Program-made: the position numbers and the translations under genes
In this document: in pieces, positions 8,370 through 14,987 of the stretch
How the letters are laid out: each line of letters opens with the position of its first letter
Position numbering within the stretch: position 1 is the stretch's first letter
The notes under the pieces: generated by a model
Told to the model about the DNA's origin: nothing
Seen by the model: the letters and a program-made list of their open reading frames with translations, nothing else
The model's database searches: none
From: Savagea sp.
GTDB taxonomy: Bacteria; Bacillota; Bacilli; Bacillales_A; Planococcaceae
NCBI GenBank assembly: GCA_030146155.1
Contig: JASLCF010000143.1
Span: 1-23,202 of the forward strand
DNA: 23,202 nucleotides
Reading direction: 5' to 3'

Positions 8370-8657
8370 AAAAGACGTTGATGAGAAAAGTAAAATGTAG
8401 GCGTTCAGTACAGAGAGTGTCCGGTAGCTGAGAGGATGCAGAATTGATTACATTTGAAAATGGCCTCAGAGTCTCGTGCCGAAAATACGAAAGTATGAGT
8501 AAGTTCCGACGGGAATTGGCATCCGTTACCCTTGCCACAGTATCCGAATTGAATTCGCGTACTTGTTGAGATTAACTATGTGAGTAGTTAATAAATTAAG
8601 GTGGTACCACGTCTAATACACGTCCTTATCGTTCATTCGATAAGGGCGTTTTTATTT
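8370..8657 (+). promoter_or_regulatory. T-box riboswitch with a methionine (ATG) specifier
   Basis: This is a classic T-box leader that senses uncharged tRNA by codon-anticodon pairing and by contact with the tRNA 3' end. Stem I shows the GATGA/AGTA region (about 8379-8394), AGAGAG (8412-8417) and GGTAGCTG (8423-8430). The GAAA-ATG-G specifier segment gives ATG at 8460-8462, which calls for tRNA-Met. A stem III/CCGTTA region lies near 8507-8530. The conserved T-box sequence AAGGTGGTACCACG is at 8598-8611. Its TGGT would pair with an ACCA tRNA end, consistent with an A discriminator base. The leader terminator follows. Expected behaviour is readthrough when charged tRNA-Met is low. Confidence 0.94.
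8621..8657 (+). terminator. T-box regulated terminator
   Basis: A 10-bp stem (8621-8630 with 8639-8648, one G-U pair) with an eight-base loop is followed by a T-rich tract. Its 5' side follows the T-box sequence directly, so it competes with the antiterminator. Confidence 0.9.
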
Positions 8658-8683
8658 TGCAAAAAAACATTGGAGGAATAAAG

Positions 8684-9562
8684 ATGACGAAACACAATTT
8701 AGTATTGCAAACAGACTTTGGATTATGTGATGGTGCGGTAAGTGCGATGTATGGAGTGGCCACAACAGTGGACCCTGAATTACGCATTTCAAATTTAACA
8801 CATGAAATTCCTACTTTTAATATTTGGGAAGCTTCTTATCGTTTATTTCAAACGGTATCTTATTGGCCAGCAGGTACTGTTTTTGTTTCGGTAGTGGATC
8901 CTGGGGTGGGTTCTAAAAGATTAAGTGTAGTGGCGAAAACAAAGGAAGGACAATATATTATTACTCCGAATAACGGCACATTAACGCATCTATTCAATCA
9001 TGTAGGGATTGTAGAAGTGAGAGAGATTGACGAAACAATCAATCGCTTACCTCGTTCTGGTGAATCTTATACGTTTCACGGAAGGGATGTTTACGCTTAT
9101 ACTGGGGCAAGATTAGCAGCGGGCGTGATTGACTTTGAAGGTGTAGGACGAACATTAGCCTTGGAAGAAATCATCACCTTAGATAATCCAAATTCCACTG
9201 TAGAAAACGGTGTATTCTATGGTAATATTGACATATTGGACGTAAGGTTCGGGAATTTATGGTCAAATATCCCACGTACATTATTTGTTGAAAATGGATG
9301 TTCATACGGTGATTTAATCGAAGTTAGTATTCGAAATAATCAACGTGAGGTCTATCAACATACAATGGTGTACGGTCGATCATTTATGGATACTCAATTG
9401 GGAGAGCCTTTGCTTTATGTCAATTCACTCGATCACTTAGGAATTGCGATTAATCAGGGATCATTTGCAAAAGCTTACCATATCGGCACAGGTTCAAATT
9501 GGGAAATCACATTACGCCCAACAGGGAAAAGTAGAACATTATTAGATAGTCAAGAGGAGTAG
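8684..9562 (+). CDS. SAM hydrolase / SAM hydroxide adenosyltransferase family protein (DUF62)
   Basis: This 292-residue protein belongs to the family that converts S-adenosylmethionine and water (hydroxide) to adenosine and methionine. Landmarks are LQTDFG near the start, VVDPGVGSKR near residue 74, TPNNGTLTHLF near 96 and FHGRDVYAYTG near 130, which together carry the conserved Asp, Arg and His positions of the family. The start is the ATG at 8684, eight bases after TGGAGG. A TTG at 8657 extends the frame but falls inside the terminator T tract and has no ribosome binding site. It is the first gene under the Met T-box, 11 bp before the ECF S component, tying it to methionine or SAM metabolism. 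Catalytic activity is inferred from the family. Confidence 0.9.
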   Translation: MTKHNLVLQTDFGLCDGAVSAMYGVATTVDPELRISNLTHEIPTFNIWEASYRLFQTVSYWPAGTVFVSVVDPGVGSKRLSVVAKTKEGQYIITPNNGTLTHLFNHVGIVEVREIDETINRLPRSGESYTFHGRDVYAYTGARLAAGVIDFEGVGRTLALEEIITLDNPNSTVENGVFYGNIDILDVRFGNLWSNIPRTLFVENGCSYGDLIEVSIRNNQREVYQHTMVYGRSFMDTQLGEPLLYVNSLDHLGIAINQGSFAKAYHIGTGSNWEITLRPTGKSRTLLDSQEE

Positions 9563-9573
9563 GGGGAGAAGAA

Positions 9574-10125
9574 ATGGAAAAAGGTTTATCGATTCGAACA
9601 ATAGTAGCAATTGGAATTGGAACAGCAGTTTTTGTTATTTTAGCAAGGTTTGCGGTGATACCGACGGGGATTCCAAATACAAATATTGCGACAGCTTATG
9701 CATTATTAGCTTTAATGGCAGTGATATTTGGTCCTGTAGCGGGTGGACTTATCGGTTTGATTGGACATGCTTTACAAGATGCCATTTCATACGGTTCAGT
9801 CTGGTGGAGTTGGGTACTTGTTTCTGGTTTTGTAGGTTTATTTATTGGTTTATTCAGTGGCAGACTTCGTGCAAATCTAGGTGTATTCAAAACCAAACAA
9901 ATCATTACCTTCAATCTGATTCAAGTCATTGTACAAATTATTGGTTGGGGACTCATTGCACCAACACTTGATATTTTGATTTATGCTGAACCAGTAAACA
10001 AAGTATTTACACAAGGTGCCATTGCTAGTTTATCTAATATTTTAACAGTCGGTATTATTGGCTCGTTATTATTAGTTGCCTATTCTAAAACGAGACAACA
10101 GGATAATAGTTTACGTAAAGAATAA
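9574..10125 (+). CDS. ECF transporter S component, UPF0397/ECF-riboflavin-like family
   Basis: This 183-residue integral membrane protein is the substrate-binding (S) subunit of an energy-coupling factor importer. About five or six hydrophobic helices are visible, starting with residues 9-29. The AVIFGPVAGGLIGLIGHALQD segment near residues 49-69 is typical of the UPF0397/PF07155 family. Database names often call this family riboflavin-type, but the T-box with a methionine specifier and the adjacent SAM hydrolase argue for a methionine-related or adenosyl substrate here. The start ATG has AGGGGGAGA upstream. It is followed by its own ATPase and T genes, so it probably uses a dedicated module rather than a shared one. 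Confidence 0.88.
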   Translation: MEKGLSIRTIVAIGIGTAVFVILARFAVIPTGIPNTNIATAYALLALMAVIFGPVAGGLIGLIGHALQDAISYGSVWWSWVLVSGFVGLFIGLFSGRLRANLGVFKTKQIITFNLIQVIVQIIGWGLIAPTLDILIYAEPVNKVFTQGAIASLSNILTVGIIGSLLLVAYSKTRQQDNSLRKE

Positions 10126-10143
10126 AAGAGAGGTGGAGTGATT

Positions 10144-11865
10144 GTGAAACAGCCAATCATTCAGTTTACAGATTTCACCTTCAAATATAGAAGTCAGATT
10201 GAGCCAACATTAAACCAAATTAATTTAACGATTTACGAAGGTGAGAAAGTGGTCATCGTTGGTCCTTCTGGTTCCGGAAAAAGCACACTAGCCCATTGTT
10301 TGAATGGGCTTGTTCCTTTTTCTTATGAAGGTGAATCCACAGGTACATTACACATTAAAGGAAAACCGCAACAAGAGTACACGATTTTTGATTTATCAAA
10401 AGTAGTAGGGACAGTATTACAAGATGCTGATGGACAATTTGTAGGGTTATCAGTCGGTGAAGATATGGCCTTTATATTAGAAAATGACTGTATTGAACAA
10501 GTTGAAATGAAGAGAAGAGTAGAGGAGGTAGCAGATCGCTTAGAATTAAGTGATAAACTCACGGCCTCTTTACATGAACTATCTGGTGGACAAAGACAGC
10601 GTGCCGCGATTGGTGGGGTAATTATTGATGAAGTCGAAGTTCTTTTGTTTGATGAACCTTTGGCCAATTTAGATCCAGCAACGGGTAAACAAGCAATGCA
10701 GTTAATTGAAACCATTCATCAACAAACAGCTGCCACAGTTGTCATGATTGAGCACCGACTAGAAGATGTATTGCACCGTGATGTAGACCGAATCATTGTG
10801 ATGGACCATGGGCATTTGATTGCAGACATGGCACCAAACGAATTACTGTCTACTTCTATTTTAGAAAAAACATTCATTCGAGAACCTCTTTATTTAAAAG
10901 CTGCAAAATTTGCGGGTTGCACGATAGTACCTGAAATGCATCCTGCCGATCTCACAACGTTTGATTTACGTGGCCAAGAAGAGTTGATTCGAAAGTGGGC
11001 AACATCCTCTCCTGAGCAACTCAATGAACCGCTGGGTACTCCCTTGTTCGTCGCCGAAGAGTTGTCTTTTGGTTACGATGATAAACGTTTACAGATTCAA
11101 GACTTGTCTCTCTCCATTTATCCAGGAGAAATGGTAGCGATTGTTGGTCAAAATGGTGCAGGAAAGTCGACATTAGGTAAGTTACTTGGTGGTTTTGAGA
11201 AGGTACAAAATGGGAGAATTCTTCACCGTGAAGAAGATGTTACAAATGATTCAATTAAACAAAGAGCTGAACGTGTAGGTGTTGTGATGCAGAATCCGAA
11301 TCATATGCTTTCAAAACATATGATTTTTGATGAAGTTGCTTTTGGTCTGCAATTAAGAGGTTTTTCAGAAGATGAAGTTGAACGTAGAGTACATGAAGCG
11401 CTAGAAATCTGCGGATTGTATCCTTTTAGAAATTGGCCGATTGCGGCTTTGAGTTATGGACAGAAAAAAAGAGTGACAATCGCTTCAATTTTAGTGTTGC
11501 AGCCGGAAGTACTCTTACTTGATGAACCTACAGCAGGACAAGACTATCGTCATTTTACTGAAATGATGCATTTTTTACAGAACCTACAGCAGCGAGGGAT
11601 TGCAGTAGTCATCATTACACACGATATGCATTTGATGTTAGAATATGCCAATCGTGCAGTGGTAATGGTGGAAGGGAACATTATTTTTGAAGGCGATCCC
11701 TTAGATGTACTGTTAAATGAGGAACTCATTGAACAGGCTTATTTAAAAGAAACTTCTTTATTTCAACTTGCTGAAAAAGTAGGTTTAGAAAATCCGAAAC
11801 AATGTGTTGAAGCGTTTGTAGCAGAGGAAAGGAAGCGTAGATTATTATGGCAAAAGAATTATTAG
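10144..11865 (+). CDS. ECF transporter ATPase, two ABC domains in one chain
   Basis: This protein of about 573 residues carries two ATP-binding cassettes that power the ECF importer. The first domain has Walker A GPSGSGKST (about 40-48), signature LSGGQ (about 153) and Walker B LLFDEPLANLD (about 174). The second has GQNGAGKST (about 338), signature LSYGQ (about 436) in place of LSGGQ, and LLLDEPTAGQD (about 459). Switch histidines follow each Walker B (VVMIEH, VVIITH). I chose the GTG at 10144 because AGGTGG (10131-10136) is seven bases before it. An in-frame GTG at 10138 is too close to that site. It overlaps the T component by 19 bp. Confidence 0.9.
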   Translation: MKQPIIQFTDFTFKYRSQIEPTLNQINLTIYEGEKVVIVGPSGSGKSTLAHCLNGLVPFSYEGESTGTLHIKGKPQQEYTIFDLSKVVGTVLQDADGQFVGLSVGEDMAFILENDCIEQVEMKRRVEEVADRLELSDKLTASLHELSGGQRQRAAIGGVIIDEVEVLLFDEPLANLDPATGKQAMQLIETIHQQTAATVVMIEHRLEDVLHRDVDRIIVMDHGHLIADMAPNELLSTSILEKTFIREPLYLKAAKFAGCTIVPEMHPADLTTFDLRGQEELIRKWATSSPEQLNEPLGTPLFVAEELSFGYDDKRLQIQDLSLSIYPGEMVAIVGQNGAGKSTLGKLLGGFEKVQNGRILHREEDVTNDSIKQRAERVGVVMQNPNHMLSKHMIFDEVAFGLQLRGFSEDEVERRVHEALEICGLYPFRNWPIAALSYGQKKRVTIASILVLQPEVLLLDEPTAGQDYRHFTEMMHFLQNLQQRGIAVVIITHDMHLMLEYANRAVVMVEGNIIFEGDPLDVLLNEELIEQAYLKETSLFQLAEKVGLENPKQCVEAFVAEERKRRLLWQKNY

Positions 11866-12644
11866 CTTATATCGATCGCCCTTCACCGATTCACCGATTA
11901 TCAGGGACAACAAAGTTGATTGTCTTTTTATTATGGTCAATGGTTGCTATGTTAACCTATGATACGCGGGTGTTAGTTGCACTTTTCTTTGCGAGTCTAT
12001 TTATTTTCTATCTTTCAAAAATAAAAATAAAAGAAATAGGTTTTATCTTGCTTTTTATTTTGTTCTTTTTACTCCTTAATAATCTTGCGATTTATTTATT
12101 TTCACCCCAAGAAGGCGTGAAGATTTATGGAAGTAGTCATCTTATTGCTGAATTTTGGGGACGCTATAATTTAACATGGGAACAGGTATTTTATCACTTT
12201 AATATTACCTTGAAATATTTTGTAGTGATTCCAGCAGCTTTGTTATTTATTGTCACGACACATCCAAGTGAATTTGCCGCTTCATTAAACAAAATAAAAG
12301 TCCCTTATAAAATCTCTTACTCTATTGCATTAGCCTTTCGTTATATTCCTGATATCCAAAGAGATTTTCGTACGATTGCACATGCGCAACAAGCCAGAGG
12401 GATTGATTTGTCTCGGAATGAGAAATTAGGGAAAAGATTGAAGAATTTCGCATCTATTTTATCCCCGTTAATCTTGTCTTCGATTGAGCGTATTGAAGTA
12501 GTGACGAATACGCTTGAACTCAGAGGATTTGGCAAACATAAAAAACGTACATGGTATAGTGGCCGTCCCTTCCAAAGGCTTGACTATTGGACACTTGTTA
12601 TTAGTGTAGGGATTGCTGTACTTGCATTATGGATTACTTTTTAA
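11847..12644 (+). CDS. ECF transporter T component (transmembrane subunit)
   Basis: This is the energy-coupling transmembrane subunit that links the two ATPase domains to the S component. The 265-residue protein has several hydrophobic helices (about 24-41, 43-57, 63-86, 119-140 and a last one at 246-264). Two cytoplasmic coupling motifs typical of T components are visible, AQQARGID near residue 178 and TLELRGFG near 222. The gene overlaps the ATPase gene and closes the T-box operon. A strong terminator follows. The family call is firm; the transported substrate is not determined by this subunit. Confidence 0.92.
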   Translation: MAKELLAYIDRPSPIHRLSGTTKLIVFLLWSMVAMLTYDTRVLVALFFASLFIFYLSKIKIKEIGFILLFILFFLLLNNLAIYLFSPQEGVKIYGSSHLIAEFWGRYNLTWEQVFYHFNITLKYFVVIPAALLFIVTTHPSEFAASLNKIKVPYKISYSIALAFRYIPDIQRDFRTIAHAQQARGIDLSRNEKLGKRLKNFASILSPLILSSIERIEVVTNTLELRGFGKHKKRTWYSGRPFQRLDYWTLVISVGIAVLALWITF

Positions 12645-12675
12645 GACGGTAGTCGATTTTATAATCCTTTTCAAT

Positions 12676-12722
12676 AAAAAAAGCTTTATCGCATAAGATT
12701 CAGCGATAAAGCCTTTTTTTTT
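12676..12722. terminator. Bidirectional terminator between convergent genes
   Basis: A perfect 10-bp stem (12683-12692 with 12703-12712) with a 10-base loop has a run of A before it and a run of T after it. It can terminate the ECF operon on the + strand and the Sigma_reg_C-like gene on the - strand, whose stop codon touches the T run. Confidence 0.92.
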
Positions 12723-13596
12723 AGTTTAGTTTTGCTTTTGTACCAAATGATAAGCCGACAATTTCTTCTACTTCAAGTAAAGATTCAATTTCTTCAGCAG
12801 TTGCTGTTACAACAGCACCGATTACTTTGATATCTTCTACTTTCTTCACGCGTTCTGCAGCTTGATGAAGTAATGCATAATCTTCTTTGTTTAGGTCTTT
12901 CACTTTAGCGAGCAGATCAATGAATGTTTGTTCAGGGTTTTCAATTGCTTCATTTGAACGATCTCTTAATGGGAAACCAATTGCTTCTGTTTCAAGAATA
13001 GATTGTGCTTTGACGAAACTTTCATCTGTTAAATGCGCTTTAAATCCTTCAATCTGTTCCTCTGTGTAAACGTCAGCCATTACCCACTGTAAGTTGACTT
13101 TAGAAGGAACAATAGCTTTCATTTCTTCAAAAGTATAGGCTTCATTGAAAGAAAGTGCAATTTCAATGATTTCTCCTTCAGTTATGCGATCTAAGTTTTC
13201 TGAAACGTGGTCCGTTTTGTCATAGGTCACTGTTGGGTAGAAAAATTGCATAAGTGACTGTCCATCAATAGAAGTGAATCCATCTGCTACAGAACCGATA
13301 TGTGTTGTTTCATTTTTTGTAGCTGCGATAACTTCAGTTGCAACGGGTTGATCTTTCAGTAATTTATAAGTAGGAGCAGAAGCATGGGATGCGAAAAATC
13401 CCTCGTCTTTTGTCCAGTTTCCTACATATTTATTCGCACCTTGTAAATTGTATGCGACTGTTACGTTCGAAATATTCGTATCCACTGCTTTTTTATCAAT
13501 GGATGAGAAAATAAATAAGCTAGCAATGCTAACAACCAATGCAGTCACTAAGCTTACAAGAATCATTGTTGACATTTTAGTCTTTGTTGTATTCAT
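12721..13596 (-). CDS. Membrane-anchored anti-sigma factor C-terminal domain (Sigma_reg_C-like) protein
   Basis: This protein of about 291 residues has one N-terminal hydrophobic helix (about residues 10-31) followed by a large extracellular part. The segment around SNVTVAYNLQGANKYVGNW and YKLLKDQPVATEV resembles the region after the membrane helix in sigma factor regulators. EGEIIEIALSFNEAYTFEEM and VNLQWVMADVYT resemble the Sigma_reg_C domain. Unlike ECF anti-sigma factors, only about eight residues precede the helix, so there is no room for a cytoplasmic sigma-binding domain, and no sigma factor gene is adjacent. I chose the ATG at 13596, 11 bases after AAAGGAG; the ATG at 13605 is only two bases from it. 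Function is unknown. The domain call is from memory of the family and is moderately certain. Confidence 0.72.
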   Translation of the reverse strand: MNTTKTKMSTMILVSLVTALVVSIASLFIFSSIDKKAVDTNISNVTVAYNLQGANKYVGNWTKDEGFFASHASAPTYKLLKDQPVATEVIAATKNETTHIGSVADGFTSIDGQSLMQFFYPTVTYDKTDHVSENLDRITEGEIIEIALSFNEAYTFEEMKAIVPSKVNLQWVMADVYTEEQIEGFKAHLTDESFVKAQSILETEAIGFPLRDRSNEAIENPEQTFIDLLAKVKDLNKEDYALLHQAAERVKKVEDIKVIGAVVTATAEEIESLLEVEEIVGLSFGTKAKLN

Positions 13597-13626
13597 TTTA
13601 AACATAACTCCTTTAATGAAAGTTGG

Positions 13627-13643
13627 CTGAATATTATATTCAG
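13627..13643. promoter_or_regulatory. 17-bp perfect palindrome at the promoter of the Sigma_reg_C-like gene
   Basis: CTGAATAT and ATATTCAG are perfect inverted arms around one central T. The - strand -10 hexamer TATAAT (13638-13633) lies inside it, with a weak -35 (TTGTAT, 13663-13658) at 19-bp spacing. It sits about 30 bp upstream of the start codon, so it has the geometry of a repressor operator. Confidence 0.5.
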
Positions 13644-13781
13644 TATAATTTAACTTTATACAAATATACGATATCTTGGGGAGATAGTAGCATATCCTAA
13701 TAAAATTCAGCCATCGGAATCAATTATACAATAAAAAACTGATATGTCTAACAACTTTTATAATTATTTTAGAATAGCATA

Positions 13782-13795
13782 AGAAAGCGTTTACA
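13782..13795. promoter_or_regulatory. Candidate catabolite-responsive element (cre)
   Basis: AGAAAGCGTTTACA matches the usual CcpA site TGWAANCGNTNWCA at 13 of 14 positions. It lies in the divergent region between the Sigma_reg_C-like gene and the four-helix membrane protein, about 135 bp upstream of the latter. A chance match is possible. Confidence 0.4.
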
Positions 13796-13930
13796 GACAG
13801 AATAGTGTTTAGAATAGCAATTTTCAGAAAATAAATAGTTGGATTACAATTTAATTACAAATTCGGCAGACAACTAGTCGTAAGGTCTAGAATCAGATAC
13901 GATAAGAAGAAAGAAAAGGGGGAGTCAATT

Positions 13931-14380
13931 GTGAGAGAAAGTAAGTGGTTTGATCAATTTTCAAAAAAAGTAGGTGTGGCTCTCCTTTCAATAGTAGTGT
14001 ACAGCTTACTGTTAGCTTTTATTTTTCAGTGGATGGTTCAATTACCTAGTCAGCAAACGATAGGGCAACTTAGTGTTGTTATCAGTATTTTTTTGACCCC
14101 TATGTATTTATTAGGCGTACTCCCTTTAAGCCTCATGATAGAAAAGCGTGCGCGGCGTAAAAAATGTTCGAGAAGAAAAAGAGCATTTGCTTACACGATT
14201 GCTGGTGTTTTAATAGGGTTGATAGCTATTGTATTTTTAATGTTAAAAAATAATAGTGAAGCTACTATTTGGTCTTCTTCGTTTACAATTGCTTTGACCG
14301 TTCTCGGCAGTCTCATTTACTGGTTAATTTACAATGCATTTGAGAGAATAGGTGGAGAACAAAAAGAACAAAAAGGGTGA
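13931..14380 (+). CDS. Hypothetical four-helix membrane protein
   Basis: I do not recognise this 149-residue protein. Four hydrophobic segments are visible, at about residues 14-36, 44-69, 84-106 and 113-136. Between the second and third is a strongly basic cytoplasmic loop (EKRARRKKCSRRKR near 71-84), which by the positive-inside rule puts both termini in the cytoplasm. The start is the GTG at 13931, six bases after GGGGGAG. The gene runs directly into the GreA-like gene, so the two are probably co-transcribed. No catalytic motif is seen. Confidence 0.75.
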   Translation: MRESKWFDQFSKKVGVALLSIVVYSLLLAFIFQWMVQLPSQQTIGQLSVVISIFLTPMYLLGVLPLSLMIEKRARRKKCSRRKRAFAYTIAGVLIGLIAIVFLMLKNNSEATIWSSSFTIALTVLGSLIYWLIYNAFERIGGEQKEQKG

Positions 14381-14385
14381 GTACG

Positions 14386-14832
14386 GTGAAGCAACGGCTG
14401 ACGAAAGAAGGAAAAAGTCGACTACAAGAAAAGCTGAAACGACTTGAAGCACAAGACTTAAAAGAAGCGACAGCAAGAGTGCAAGCAGCGAGAAAGTTTT
14501 GTGACTTTCATGAGGATCCTGTGTATCGACAGTATTTTGATGAGGCAACTGATGTTAGAGAAGAGATTGAGCAACTAAAAAATGTGCTAGCTCATGCGGT
14601 AGTTATTGCACCTACACAGTATGTAACAATTGAAGAAGGCCATCATGTCACATTGATAGACCTGACACATCAAGAAAAATTGGAGTTCAAAATTGTACCC
14701 TCACTGGAAGCGGATATTGAGTTAAATGAAATTTCCTCTGAAAGTCCGTTAGGTCAACGTCTTATTCATAAAAAAATAGGAGATTCATTTGTTTTGAATG
14801 ACTCTACTTATCGCATTGAAGCCATTCAATAA
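14386..14832 (+). CDS. GreA/GreB-family transcription elongation factor-like protein
   Basis: This 148-residue protein has the two-part layout of Gre factors: an N-terminal antiparallel coiled coil (about 1-75) and a C-terminal globular domain (about 80-148) with VTLID, EADIELNEISSESPLGQRLI and KKIGDSF. At the coiled-coil tip, where GreA has a GDLSEN-like motif, the segment reads CDFHED, so the Asp and Glu that support RNA cleavage are kept but the surrounding residues differ. It is therefore a diverged paralogue rather than the main GreA. I chose the GTG at 14386, five bases after GGGTGA. A GTG at 14377 overlapping the previous stop is the alternative. It may act on RNA polymerase or be a secondary-channel competitor. 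Confidence 0.82.
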   Translation: MKQRLTKEGKSRLQEKLKRLEAQDLKEATARVQAARKFCDFHEDPVYRQYFDEATDVREEIEQLKNVLAHAVVIAPTQYVTIEEGHHVTLIDLTHQEKLEFKIVPSLEADIELNEISSESPLGQRLIHKKIGDSFVLNDSTYRIEAIQ

Positions 14833-14846
14833 ATAATGAAAATTGT

Positions 14847-14882
14847 AAGTTCCTCTTGAAATCATTCAGAGGAACTTTTTTA
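14847..14882 (+). terminator. Rho-independent terminator after the GreA-like gene
   Basis: AAGTTCCTCT (14847-14856) pairs with AGAGGAACTT (14868-14877) around an 11-base loop and runs into a T tract. It ends the two-gene unit of the four-helix membrane protein and the GreA-like factor. Confidence 0.9.
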
Positions 14883-14949
14883 TAGGTGCCAAGAATTGCG
14901 AGTAGTGTTTTTGAGTACGGTTCCTTTAGAATGTCTCGAAGTAATGATG

Positions 14950-14955
14950 TATAAT
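14950..14955 (+). promoter_or_regulatory. -10 element of the pncB operon promoter
   Basis: A perfect TATAAT lies 32 bp upstream of the pncB start. No strong -35 is present; TTTAGA at 14925-14930 (19-bp spacing) is the best. A short leader of about 26 nt would result. Confidence 0.55.
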
Positions 14956-14987
14956 GAAACTACTATTAAAGGGAAGAAGGAATTCAA

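Larger units (their letters stand above)
13597..13930. other. Divergent intergenic region, 334 bp, no gene
   Basis: The region is very AT-rich and has no convincing reading frame. It holds the promoter and palindrome of the - strand gene at its left end and the cre-like site near 13782-13795. I could not find a well-matched promoter for the + strand gene at 13931; TACAAT at 13845-13850 is a possible -10 without a good -35. Confidence 0.6.

Noticed and set aside
8657..8683. Extended TTG start for the SAM hydrolase gene.
   Set aside because: It falls in the T tract of the T-box terminator, while the ATG at 8684 has a good ribosome binding site.
10323..10715. 130-codon reading frame on the - strand opposite the ECF ATPase gene.
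   Set aside because: It is a shadow of the ABC coding sequence, with Ser/Cys-rich translation and no start signals.
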